From: an uncultured Granulosicoccus sp.
Lineage (GTDB): Bacteria > Pseudomonadota > Gammaproteobacteria > Granulosicoccales > Granulosicoccaceae
Reading direction: 5' to 3'
Length of the DNA stretch: 64,000 bases
Assembly: GCA_947499955.1 (NCBI GenBank)
Contig: CANMQI010000004.1
Span: 405,318-469,317, forward strand
Below the pieces are notes generated by a model. That model saw only the letters and a program-made list of their open reading frames with translations. It searched no databases and had not been told where the DNA came from. Shown here piece after piece: positions 9,137-16,423 of this stretch (positions are counted from its first letter, which is position 1; every line of letters starts with the position of its first letter). The position numbers and the translations under genes were made by a program.

Positions 9137-9904
9137 ATGATGAATCCAGAAACACTCGAGGTGACGGTCGAGGACTATGTTGCCCGAGTCACCATCAACC
9201 GTCCACCTGTCAATGCGCAGAACAACCAGTTGCGTGAAGAGATACAGCTGGTGATGGATAGCCTCGGAGACCGCACGGACGTGCGTGCGATCATCCTGAC
9301 CGGTGAAGGCAAGGCGTTTTCTGCTGGGGCTGATCTGTCCGAGCGGCCTACGCAGGAGCCTGGTCATTACACGGCACACAATCGCCGGGTCAGGGCCAGT
9401 TTCGATTGTATTCTGGAATGCCCGAAACCGGTCATCGCGGCGGTGAATGGTGCGGCGATCGGTGCCGGCTGTGTGACGGCGCTTTGCTGCGATATTCTCG
9501 TATTCTCGGAAAAAGGCTATCTGCAGATGACCGAAGTCACTGTCGGGCTGGCAGGCGGTGTGGCACATGTGCGGCGTCACCTTGGAGAGTCCGATGCACG
9601 CTTGATGTTGCTCACCGCACGGCGCCTGTATGGCCCCGATCTGCTGCGAATGGGGGTTGCCTCTGCCTGCACCAGGCCGGAGGATCTGATGGACACAGCC
9701 ATGGGAATTGCTCGCGATATCGCCAAGGCCAGTCCTTCGGCCGTGCGTGCAGCGAAGGCCTCCTTCCAGGTCACGGAGAATCAGTCGGTATACGAGGGCT
9801 ATCGATTCGAGCAAAGTCAGACCAAGGCACTTTCCACGTCCACTGACAGTGCCGAGGCAATGGCTGCATTTCGCGAAAAACGGTCGCCTGTTTTCACACC
9901 GTGA
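9137..9904 (+). CDS. Enoyl-CoA hydratase/isomerase (crotonase) family protein
   Basis: This 255-residue crotonase-fold enzyme acts on a CoA thioester. The oxyanion-hole region FSAGADL (residues 61-67) and the second glycine-rich segment AVNGAAIGAG are present. Of the two acid/base glutamates of classical enoyl-CoA hydratase, the first position is Val113 (in GCVTAL) and only the second, Glu133 (in MTEVTVGL), is kept. That pattern occurs in crotonases with other chemistry, including hydroxycinnamoyl-CoA hydratase-lyases and isomerases, so simple hydratase activity should not be assumed. It follows dctM after a 52-base gap and is probably in the same operon. A second in-frame ATG follows the first immediately. 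Confidence 0.85.
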   Translation: MMNPETLEVTVEDYVARVTINRPPVNAQNNQLREEIQLVMDSLGDRTDVRAIILTGEGKAFSAGADLSERPTQEPGHYTAHNRRVRASFDCILECPKPVIAAVNGAAIGAGCVTALCCDILVFSEKGYLQMTEVTVGLAGGVAHVRRHLGESDARLMLLTARRLYGPDLLRMGVASACTRPEDLMDTAMGIARDIAKASPSAVRAAKASFQVTENQSVYEGYRFEQSQTKALSTSTDSAEAMAAFREKRSPVFTP

Positions 9905-9984
9905 AGAGTCTCTTGGCAGTTGCAGTTCGTAGCCGGCAGTACGTGAGAGAAGAGCCCTGAGAGGCCGATCGTCAGAGACAGATC

Positions 9985-10887
9985 ATGAATCGAACTGCAA
10001 GCAAGGCTGTTGCCATTCTGGGCAAGATCCCTCCCGATGTCCGGGAAGCGCTGGCCGATCAGGTAAACCTGTTGGACGAGCTTGCTCTGAGGGATCTGGG
10101 AGCGTTGGAACGTTCTGGTATTACACACGGTTTGACGTCAGCGATGAGTGGAGTCGATCCTGATCTGCTTGACACTCTTACCGGCCTGCAAAGCATCGTC
10201 AGTATCGGGGCTGGTCTGGACAGATTCGACCTGACAGGGTTTTCCGCACGCGGCATCACCTTGCACGCTACGCCGAGGGTGATGAGCGAAGATACTGCCG
10301 AGTGTGCTGTCGGACTGGTTTTTGCGCTGCTGCGAAATATCGTCAGTAACCACCGTTTCGTACACAGTGGGGCGTGGGCAAGCTTGCGCGCACCACTGGG
10401 TTGGCGTGTCTCGGAACGCAGTGTCGGGGTGGTCGGTCTGGGACGGATCGGCAGCAAGGTGGCGAGCAAACTGAGCGCGCTTGGTTGCGATGTATCCTAT
10501 ACGGGCCGTATTGAAAAGCCTGTACCCTGGCGTTTCGAGGTAGACATTCATGACCTGGCCAGTCGTGTGGATGTACTGATCCTGTGTTGCGCAGGAGGTG
10601 ATGAGACACGAGGGCTGGTGAGCAGCGAGGTATTGAATCTGCTCGGACCACAAGGCTTCCTGGTGAACGTTTCACGAGGATCGGTGGTGAATGAAACGGC
10701 ATTACTGGCGGCGCTAGAAAATGACCTGATAGCTGGCGCGGCGCTGGATGTATTCGACAATGAACCGACACCCGATCCGGCATTTCTTCGTCTGCAGAAC
10801 TGCATTCTGCAACCGCATGCCGCTGTTTATACCCACGAGAATCGGCGTGATCTGATCATCGAGATAAGACGCCTGCTGGGGGCTTGA
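9985..10887 (+). CDS. D-isomer-specific 2-hydroxyacid dehydrogenase
   Basis: This NAD(P)-dependent enzyme reduces 2-oxoacids or oxidises D-2-hydroxyacids. The Rossmann motif GLGRIG lies mid-protein. The catalytic set is visible as an Arg in DETRGL, a Glu in DNEP and a His in QPHAAV. At 300 residues it is slightly short for the family but all catalytic parts are present. It is the last gene of the rightward dioxygenase/TRAP series, 80 bases after the crotonase, and is followed by a hairpin. It may handle a 2-oxoacid end product of the pathway. The substrate is unknown. Confidence 0.87.
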   Translation: MNRTASKAVAILGKIPPDVREALADQVNLLDELALRDLGALERSGITHGLTSAMSGVDPDLLDTLTGLQSIVSIGAGLDRFDLTGFSARGITLHATPRVMSEDTAECAVGLVFALLRNIVSNHRFVHSGAWASLRAPLGWRVSERSVGVVGLGRIGSKVASKLSALGCDVSYTGRIEKPVPWRFEVDIHDLASRVDVLILCCAGGDETRGLVSSEVLNLLGPQGFLVNVSRGSVVNETALLAALENDLIAGAALDVFDNEPTPDPAFLRLQNCILQPHAAVYTHENRRDLIIEIRRLLGA

Positions 10888-10964
10888 GTTGTGGAATTTC
10901 GTCCAGCCCGGAGTGGCTGGAGCGGATATCGACAGCCTCACGGGTCCTGTACAACGGAGATTGC

Positions 10965-10990
10965 CCTGCACCGAGTCAACTCGATGCAGG
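10965..10990. terminator. Hairpin between convergent genes
   Basis: An imperfect inverted repeat CCTGCAcCGAGT / ACTCGaTGCAGG with one C-A mismatch is followed on the plus strand by ACATTTTA. It separates the rightward dehydrogenase gene (stop 10887) from the leftward thiolase gene (stop 11012) and could serve both. A smaller 7-bp hairpin lies at 10902-10921. Confidence 0.55.
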
Positions 10991-11011
10991 ACATTTTAGC
11001 GCGTTACCGAT

Positions 11012-12214
11012 TCAGACTTTCTCCAGCGCAATCGCTATACCCTGCCCCACACCGATGCACATGGTCGCCAAGGCACGTTTGCCACCATTGAGCTGCATCT
11101 CGAGTGCGGCTGTTCCGGTGATGCGTACACCCGACATGCCCAGTGGGTGACCCAGTGCGATAGCACCACCATTGGGGTTGACTCGAGGGTCGTCATCGTT
11201 GATACCCAGAGCTCTGAGCACGGCCAGTCCCTGGGAGGCAAAGGCTTCATTCAGTTCGATGACATCAAATTCGCTGGGCTTGATGCCGAGCCTTGCACAC
11301 AGTTTCTGAGTGGCGGGTGCCGGCCCGAAACCCATCAAGCGGGGTTCCACACCTGCAGTAGCAGCGCCGAGAACACGGGCTATCGGTGTCAGACCGTGAG
11401 CGGCGGCAGCGGCCTCCGAGGCAATGATCATCGCAGCTGCGCCGTCGTTGACACCGGATGCATTGCCTGCCGTGACGCTGCCGTTTTCACGAAACGGTGT
11501 TGGCAAGGCGGCCAGTTTTTCCAGGCTTGTCGATCTCAGGTGCTCATCCTGCGCGAAGACAAGCGGATCGCCTCGTCGCTGCGGTACATTCACAGCCACG
11601 ATCTCGCGAGCAAAGCGTCCGTTACTCTGGGCTGCTGCCGCCTTCTGCTGACTGCGCAATGCCATGGCATCCTGATCCTGGCGGCTGATGCCGTAGGTTT
11701 CTGCCACGTTCTCGGCCGTCTCCGGCATGGAATCGACACCGTACTGCGCCTTCATCAGCGGATTGACGAAGCGCCAGCCGATGGTCGAATCGTGTATGTC
11801 GGTATTGCGTGAATAGGCACTTTCCGCCTTGGGAATGACAAAGGGCGCTCGCGACATGCTCTCGACCCCGCCGGCCACAATGATATCTGCCTCCCCCGAC
11901 TTGATCGCTCTGGCAGCGTCCATGATGGCATTCATGCCCGAACCGCAGAGTCGGTTGACGGTGCTTGCCGGCAAGGTCGTCGGCAAGCCAGCCAATAGCA
12001 GGGACATGCGCCCTACATTGCGATTGTCTTCGCCGGCCTGGTTGGCACAGCCGTAGATAAGGTCATCAATCGCGTTCCAGTCAACGCCTGGATTGCGCTC
12101 CTGCAGTGCGCGCAGTGGCATGGCTCCCAGATCATCAGCCCTGACCGGAGCCAGTGATCCGCCAAAGCGGCCTATGGGTGTGCGGATATAGTCGCAAATG
12201 TATGCTTGTGTCAT
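11012..12214 (-). CDS. pcaF: 3-oxoadipyl-CoA thiolase (PcaF-like)
   Basis: This thiolase cleaves a 3-oxoacyl-CoA with CoA. The N-terminal YICDYIRTPIGRFGG, the DDLGAMPLRAL segment and YGCANQAGEDNRN are those of the 3-oxoadipyl-CoA thiolase branch, giving succinyl-CoA and acetyl-CoA. Catalytic residues are Cys90 in NRLCGSG, the His of GHPLGMSG and the late Cys of MCIGVGQG. I start at the ATG at 12214, giving 400 residues. The longer frame would need a TTG start. It is the most downstream leftward gene of the CoA catabolic block, after the GntR gene, and fits an aromatic or dicarboxylate route ending in 3-oxoadipyl-CoA. Confidence 0.9.
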   Translation of the reverse strand: MTQAYICDYIRTPIGRFGGSLAPVRADDLGAMPLRALQERNPGVDWNAIDDLIYGCANQAGEDNRNVGRMSLLLAGLPTTLPASTVNRLCGSGMNAIMDAARAIKSGEADIIVAGGVESMSRAPFVIPKAESAYSRNTDIHDSTIGWRFVNPLMKAQYGVDSMPETAENVAETYGISRQDQDAMALRSQQKAAAAQSNGRFAREIVAVNVPQRRGDPLVFAQDEHLRSTSLEKLAALPTPFRENGSVTAGNASGVNDGAAAMIIASEAAAAAHGLTPIARVLGAATAGVEPRLMGFGPAPATQKLCARLGIKPSEFDVIELNEAFASQGLAVLRALGINDDDPRVNPNGGAIALGHPLGMSGVRITGTAALEMQLNGGKRALATMCIGVGQGIAIALEKV

Positions 12215-12327
12215 TGCTTGTGCCTGGCCCTGATCGAATAATCGAGTAACGTTGCTTGTCAAAACTGATTCAAGTATTCGTGGAGCCGCACAACAGATCT
12301 AACAGACCTACCAGGCCTGGCGCAGAC

Positions 12328-13083
12328 TCACGATAGTAATTTCATTCCAAACCGAACCTTGTCACCGCGGTAGATGCCGTTGGCCACCAGTATCAGCGTG
12401 CCCTTGTCATCCAGTGCCTGTCGTTGAACCTTGGCCACCGGATGACTCAACGGAATCTCCAGCTGGCTGGCCGTTTCCATATCGGCACTGTCGATGGTCA
12501 GCACCTGATAGGCATCTGCTACCTTCACACCCGGTAGATCGGACACCAGTCGCATGGCGGTTGTGGTCGTGTAGTGCTCTTCGGGTATGAGGTCACTGAT
12601 ACGCTCGTCGACATAAACATCGGCCAGTAGAAAAGGTTCGTCATCCCGTACATGTCGTCGTTGTAAATGCCGATAAGAAGGTGCGACGGTACCGACATCA
12701 AACTGATCCTGATCCAGAGTAGCGCCACGCCGGTCCGACAGAATGGTTATGATGGCGTTCTCTCTGGCCATCAACAATCCGTTCCAGTCGGTCTGCACGT
12801 CACACCACAAGTCCTGTGAAGGTCGCTTTCGCACAAACGTGCCCTTTGCACGAAAGCGTTCGATAAGACCATCCTGTTCGAGCTGCCCGAGGGCCTGCCG
12901 GATCGTCATACCCGCCACGCCATATTCACTTGCCAGCTTCTCGACCGTCGGAATCTGGGAATCGATTTCCCATTCGCCGCTGACGATGTGCTGGCGGAAG
13001 AGCGACGCCAGCTGCAAATAGCGCGGTACGGCACTCTTCCCCAGCATGCTGGCAGTCTCGGATTTCGTTCGTTGTCTGCTCAC
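12328..13083 (-). CDS. GntR-family regulator, HutC/UTRA subfamily
   Basis: This is a transcription regulator with an N-terminal winged helix (residues about 20-85, with IPTVEKLASEYGVAGMTIRQ) and a C-terminal UTRA effector-binding domain rich in beta strands. I favour the GTG at 13083 (251 residues), which has GAGAGAG upstream. A TTG at 13107 and an ATG at 13047 are alternatives. It is the only regulator gene within the 11-31 kb catabolic block and is therefore the first candidate to bind the TAAGCTA-N6-TAGCTTA palindromes at four promoters there. I see no copy of that palindrome at its own promoter, and the assignment is inference. HutC-type regulators usually act as repressors relieved by a pathway metabolite. 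Confidence 0.9.
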   Translation of the reverse strand: MSRQRTKSETASMLGKSAVPRYLQLASLFRQHIVSGEWEIDSQIPTVEKLASEYGVAGMTIRQALGQLEQDGLIERFRAKGTFVRKRPSQDLWCDVQTDWNGLLMARENAIITILSDRRGATLDQDQFDVGTVAPSYRHLQRRHVRDDEPFLLADVYVDERISDLIPEEHYTTTTAMRLVSDLPGVKVADAYQVLTIDSADMETASQLEIPLSHPVAKVQRQALDDKGTLILVANGIYRGDKVRFGMKLLS

Positions 13084-13173
13084 GTTCTGGCTCTCTCTTT
13101 CGTGCAAATGAATAGTCGTTCAATAATCGCACAAAACAAAAAGTCAATCTTGCATCTTATTGTGGTTTTACGG

Positions 13174-13767
13174 TTATGCCACACTCGGGGGCAGTTCACT
13201 CAGTGTGTCGCGCTGGCCTGGTAAGGAGCATTCCATGTCTTCGGGTAGTGGTACCTGCTGTGAATTGAGGATCATGGCCACCATCGAGTAATAACCGATG
13301 ACCGAGGTCAGCTCTACGACACCGACCTCGTTCCAGCGAGCGGTTACGGCGGCATGTGTCGAATCGCTCACATCACCGTTCATCAACAGTTCTCGCGCGT
13401 AGTCATAGATTTCCCGGGCAGCGATATCTTCCCCGAAATCGGGCGTGGTGCCTGTTCGAATGGCTTCGGTCAGCTTGTCCGGCAGACCGGCGCGAGCGGC
13501 GTCCTGGGCATGTATGGCCCATTCCAGATCACTGTTCCAGCGCCGCGCCGTAACCAGAATGGCCAGTTCATTCAGATGGGCAGGCAGACAGGTTTCGAAC
13601 CGCAATACCTGACCGAATCGTTGCCAACGGTCTGCCAGCGTTGCATTATGCAAGACTGCGCGCAGCGGCCCTACCAGCCTGCCCCTTGGGCCCGTCACGA
13701 TATCGTCGTAGACCGCTCGCTGGTCCAGAGACATCGACTCCGGTGCCGGAAAACTGATACGTCCCAT
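13174..13767 (-). CDS. Carboxymuconolactone decarboxylase family protein
   Basis: This 197-residue all-helical protein belongs to the CMD/AhpD-like family, recognisable from the LNELAILVTARRWNSDLEWAIH segment, interrupted here as L-N-E-L then VTARRW then EWAIH. The AhpD CxxC redox pair is not present in that segment, so peroxidase-type chemistry is unlikely and a decarboxylase-like or binding role is more plausible. It starts three bases after the CoA-transferase stop and is the last gene of the leftward operon. Its company (PcaD-like hydrolase, PcaF thiolase) echoes the lower 3-oxoadipate pathway. Family-level call only. Confidence 0.82.
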   Translation of the reverse strand: MGRISFPAPESMSLDQRAVYDDIVTGPRGRLVGPLRAVLHNATLADRWQRFGQVLRFETCLPAHLNELAILVTARRWNSDLEWAIHAQDAARAGLPDKLTEAIRTGTTPDFGEDIAAREIYDYARELLMNGDVSDSTHAAVTARWNEVGVVELTSVIGYYSMVAMILNSQQVPLPEDMECSLPGQRDTLSELPPSVA

Positions 13768-13770
13768 GGA

Positions 13771-14964
13771 TCAAGCCTCCGTTGGCGTCAGGCCCAGACG
13801 GGCCAGAATATCGTGGGTGTGCTCTCCCAGCAGTGGTGGTGCATGGTCGAACTCCAGCGGTGCTTTCTGGAATCGCATGGGAGAAACTACCTGCGGAACA
13901 GTGCCGGATAGTTCATGCGGCAAGTGTCGAAGCATCTCGCGGTGTTTTACCTGCGCCTCCTCCAGTACCATCGGCACGGTGTTGATGGGCCCACAGGGCA
14001 CACCCTTTGCGCCGAATGTGTCAATCCAGTGGGCAAGATCATCAGCCAGCAGTCGTTCGCTGATCAGAGGGTGAAGGGTGTCAAGATTCCGGACCCGCTC
14101 CACGTTCGTTGCGTATCGCGGGTCCTCGGCCAGTTCGGGCGAACCGATGGCTTCAGCGAAACGGCTAAACTGCTCATCATTGCCGACGGCCAGTACGATG
14201 TGACCATCTCGAACTGCAAACACATCCTGGGGCTGGATATTGGGGTGCTTGTTGCCCTTGCGAGTCGGCACGGTGCCCGATACCAGAAAGTTCATGGCCT
14301 GATTGGCCAGCATGGCTACCGAGACATCCAGCATCGCAATATCGATCTGCTCGCCACTGGCACCGTTGTTCCGATTGGCAAGTGCGGCCAACACGGCAAT
14401 GGTGCTGTACATGCCGGTCATGATGTCGACGATGGGCACACCCATCTTCTGTGGTCCGGCACCGGCTTCACCATCTGGCCCGCCGGTGACGCTCATGAGG
14501 CCGCCCATGGCCTGAATCATGAAGTCATAGGCCAGCTCTTTGGCCTTGGGTCCATCCTGACCGAAACCGGTGATGGAGCAGTAGATCAACTCAGGGTTGA
14601 TCGCTCGCAGTTGCTCGGCCCCGAGCCCGTATCGCTCCAGGGTGCCGACCTTGAAGTTCTCCAGCAATATGTCACTGGTCTTCGCCAGTTCACGAATGAC
14701 TTCCTGACCGCTTTCAGAGGCGATATCGACCTCTACCGATTTCTTGCCTCTATTGACAGACAGGTAGTATCCGGACTCGGCCGTATCGTTACCCTCTTCG
14801 TCCTTCAGGTAGGGAGGGCCCCAGCGGCGCGTGTCGTCGCCGACACCGGCGCGTTCTATCTTGATCACCTCCGCACCCAGGTCTGCCAGTATCTGGCCTG
14901 CCCACGGGCCAGCCATGATTCGGCTCAGGTCTAGAACACGTATATGTGATAGTGGTCCGGCCAT
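13771..14964 (-). CDS. Family III (CaiB/BaiF) CoA-transferase
   Basis: This enzyme moves CoA between carboxylic acids. The protein begins MAGPLSHIRVLDLSRIMAGP, the standard start of the family, with the LADLGAEVIKIE segment next. At 397 residues its length is standard. A much longer open frame extends upstream through the GST gene but has no family homology and is a shadow. The gene ends three bases before the CMD-family gene and begins five bases after the GST gene, in an operon headed by a fumarase-type hydro-lyase. It probably activates the pathway acid with succinyl-CoA or a similar donor. A paralogue lies at 26332-27558. Confidence 0.93.
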   Translation of the reverse strand: MAGPLSHIRVLDLSRIMAGPWAGQILADLGAEVIKIERAGVGDDTRRWGPPYLKDEEGNDTAESGYYLSVNRGKKSVEVDIASESGQEVIRELAKTSDILLENFKVGTLERYGLGAEQLRAINPELIYCSITGFGQDGPKAKELAYDFMIQAMGGLMSVTGGPDGEAGAGPQKMGVPIVDIMTGMYSTIAVLAALANRNNGASGEQIDIAMLDVSVAMLANQAMNFLVSGTVPTRKGNKHPNIQPQDVFAVRDGHIVLAVGNDEQFSRFAEAIGSPELAEDPRYATNVERVRNLDTLHPLISERLLADDLAHWIDTFGAKGVPCGPINTVPMVLEEAQVKHREMLRHLPHELSGTVPQVVSPMRFQKAPLEFDHAPPLLGEHTHDILARLGLTPTEA

Positions 14965-14968
14965 AGTC

Positions 14969-15631
14969 TTAGTCCAGTCTGAAATTGAGGGGGTGAGGCG
15001 CCGGCGATGATTCTTCATCGACAGGCGGCGGCGCTGCCTGCACGGAGGCGCGCGTCTGCCAGCGCTCATTGAGCGCAGACAGTTTCGGGAAGCGTTGTGT
15101 CCAACCGCTGTCGGGCCAACGAAAATCCAGCTGACCCAGGGCGCAAACCAGCGCGATCTGGCCGATACCGAATGGCGCGTCCTGCAACTGATCGGCTTCG
15201 GATTCAAGGCGGTGCATGACAGCGTGCACCTTGGCGTCATAGCCGGTGGTCAGCACATCCCAGGGACCGCCATCACGATTGAGTTCTGTACGCCACACCA
15301 GCAGCAGATCCGCCAAGCCATCCGCCATGGCCTGCCAGCGCAGTTGCTGCATCCGTGCAGGAAGGCTGTCTGGAAAAAGCCTTCCACCGGTCTTCCTATC
15401 CAGGTATTCGCAAATCACGCGGCTATCGAACAAGGCTGGTCCTTCAGCGGGAACAAAGGCCGGTATCTTGCCCAGCGGGTTGTCATCCATGACTGCCTGA
15501 TTCGGCGGTAATGTCGTGGCTACCAGGCTGTTGACCAGCTCGATGTCATCCTGCTGATTCGTCTCATGCAGAACGATCATGACCTTGCGCACAAAGGGCG
15601 AACGAGGTGACCAGTGAAGTTTCACCGTCAT
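14969..15631 (-). CDS. Glutathione S-transferase family protein
   Basis: This 220-residue protein has an N-terminal thioredoxin-like domain with S-P-R-S-P-F-V-R-K and the cis-proline segment GKIPAF, followed by the helical C-terminal domain with the Q-L-D-F-R-W-P-D-S-G-W segment. It resembles the YibF-type GST group. Its ATG overlaps the preceding hydrolase stop by four bases (ATGA), so it is translationally coupled. In a catabolic operon such proteins often act as glutathione-dependent isomerases or dehalogenases rather than detoxifiers. A close relative is encoded at 24199-24873 in the same regulon. Confidence 0.88.
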   Translation of the reverse strand: MTVKLHWSPRSPFVRKVMIVLHETNQQDDIELVNSLVATTLPPNQAVMDDNPLGKIPAFVPAEGPALFDSRVICEYLDRKTGGRLFPDSLPARMQQLRWQAMADGLADLLLVWRTELNRDGGPWDVLTTGYDAKVHAVMHRLESEADQLQDAPFGIGQIALVCALGQLDFRWPDSGWTQRFPKLSALNERWQTRASVQAAPPPVDEESSPAPHPLNFRLD

Positions 15632-16422
15632 GAGTGAGCCTCCGTCTTTTTCAGAAAGGCGGCGATGGCGTCGTTGACGGCCGATGCTTGTTCATAGCAG
15701 GGAACATGGCCCGCATCGTCAATGGCATGAAACTCGGCATTGGCAATTTCCCGGCAATAGCGCTCCATGGTCTCAGGCATTGCCCCGTCGCTTCTGCCGG
15801 CCAGAGCGAGCACGGGTACTTGGCACGCGGCGAGAACATGCCGGTAATCGTAGCCTTGCAGTGCGCCTGCACAGGCCTCGAATCCCGAGAAATCCGTTGC
15901 TGAAATCATGTTCGCCAGCCTGTCCCGTTTGTCGGCATGACTGTCAGGCGTCAACCAGCGGCTGGCGGTAGCTTTCCCGAAGGCTTCCATGCCGATGGCC
16001 TTGGCTGTGTCGATTCTTGTCTGCCAGGTGTCAAAGGCATTCACTGCTGATGCCGCTTGTCCGTCCATCAGAATCAGGGCATCGAAACGATCAGGCGCCA
16101 TGTTGTAGGCAGAAAAGACAGTGGGCACACCCATGGACAGCCCCACGGCTGTGGCTGTGTGAATGCCGACCGTATCCATCAAGGCAAGCAGGTCTGCGCC
16201 CAGTGTGTCGAAGTTCAAAGGGGTTTCCGGTATATCCGATTGGCCGTGACCCCGTTGGTCATAGCGCAGCAGGTTGAAGCGTTTGCCAAACTCAGCTGCC
16301 TGTGCATCCCAGATGGAATGATCCGTTATCAGCGAATTGGAAAAAACCAGCCAGGGGGCGGTTGCTCCCGCACGCTCGACCTTGTAGGCGATACCGGTTC
16401 CATTGATGAGTGCCTTTTCCAT
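15628..16422 (-). CDS. Alpha/beta hydrolase, 3-oxoadipate enol-lactonase-like (PcaD-like)
   Basis: This 264-residue alpha/beta hydrolase has the nucleophile elbow GLSMG, the YDQRGHGQS motif and a late GH (DAGHVPCYEQ) supplying the catalytic His. These, and the short N-terminus with the SNSL oxyanion segment, are typical of PcaD enol-lactonases. It lies directly after the bifunctional hydratase/dehydrogenase, with a one-base gap. With a CMD-family protein and PcaF thiolase nearby, the operon looks like a variant of the lower 3-oxoadipate pathway using CoA esters. The exact lactone or ester is unknown. Confidence 0.85.
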   Translation of the reverse strand: MEKALINGTGIAYKVERAGATAPWLVFSNSLITDHSIWDAQAAEFGKRFNLLRYDQRGHGQSDIPETPLNFDTLGADLLALMDTVGIHTATAVGLSMGVPTVFSAYNMAPDRFDALILMDGQAASAVNAFDTWQTRIDTAKAIGMEAFGKATASRWLTPDSHADKRDRLANMISATDFSGFEACAGALQGYDYRHVLAACQVPVLALAGRSDGAMPETMERYCREIANAEFHAIDDAGHVPCYEQASAVNDAIAAFLKKTEAHS

Positions 16423-16423
16423 A

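Noticed and set aside
13144-13162. Possible third copy of the LysR-type operator (TCAATCTTGCATCTTATTG)
   Set aside because: Only 14 of 19 positions match and the central palindrome is lost; it lies upstream of a GntR gene in AT-rich DNA where partial matches are expected.
13915-14934. Plus-strand open frame of 339 codons opposite the CoA-transferase gene
   Set aside because: Shadow of a clearly recognised family III CoA-transferase.
14965-15240. N-terminal extension of the CoA-transferase at 13771-14964
   Set aside because: The extension overlaps the GST gene, has no similarity to the family, and the normal family N-terminus begins exactly at ATG 14964.
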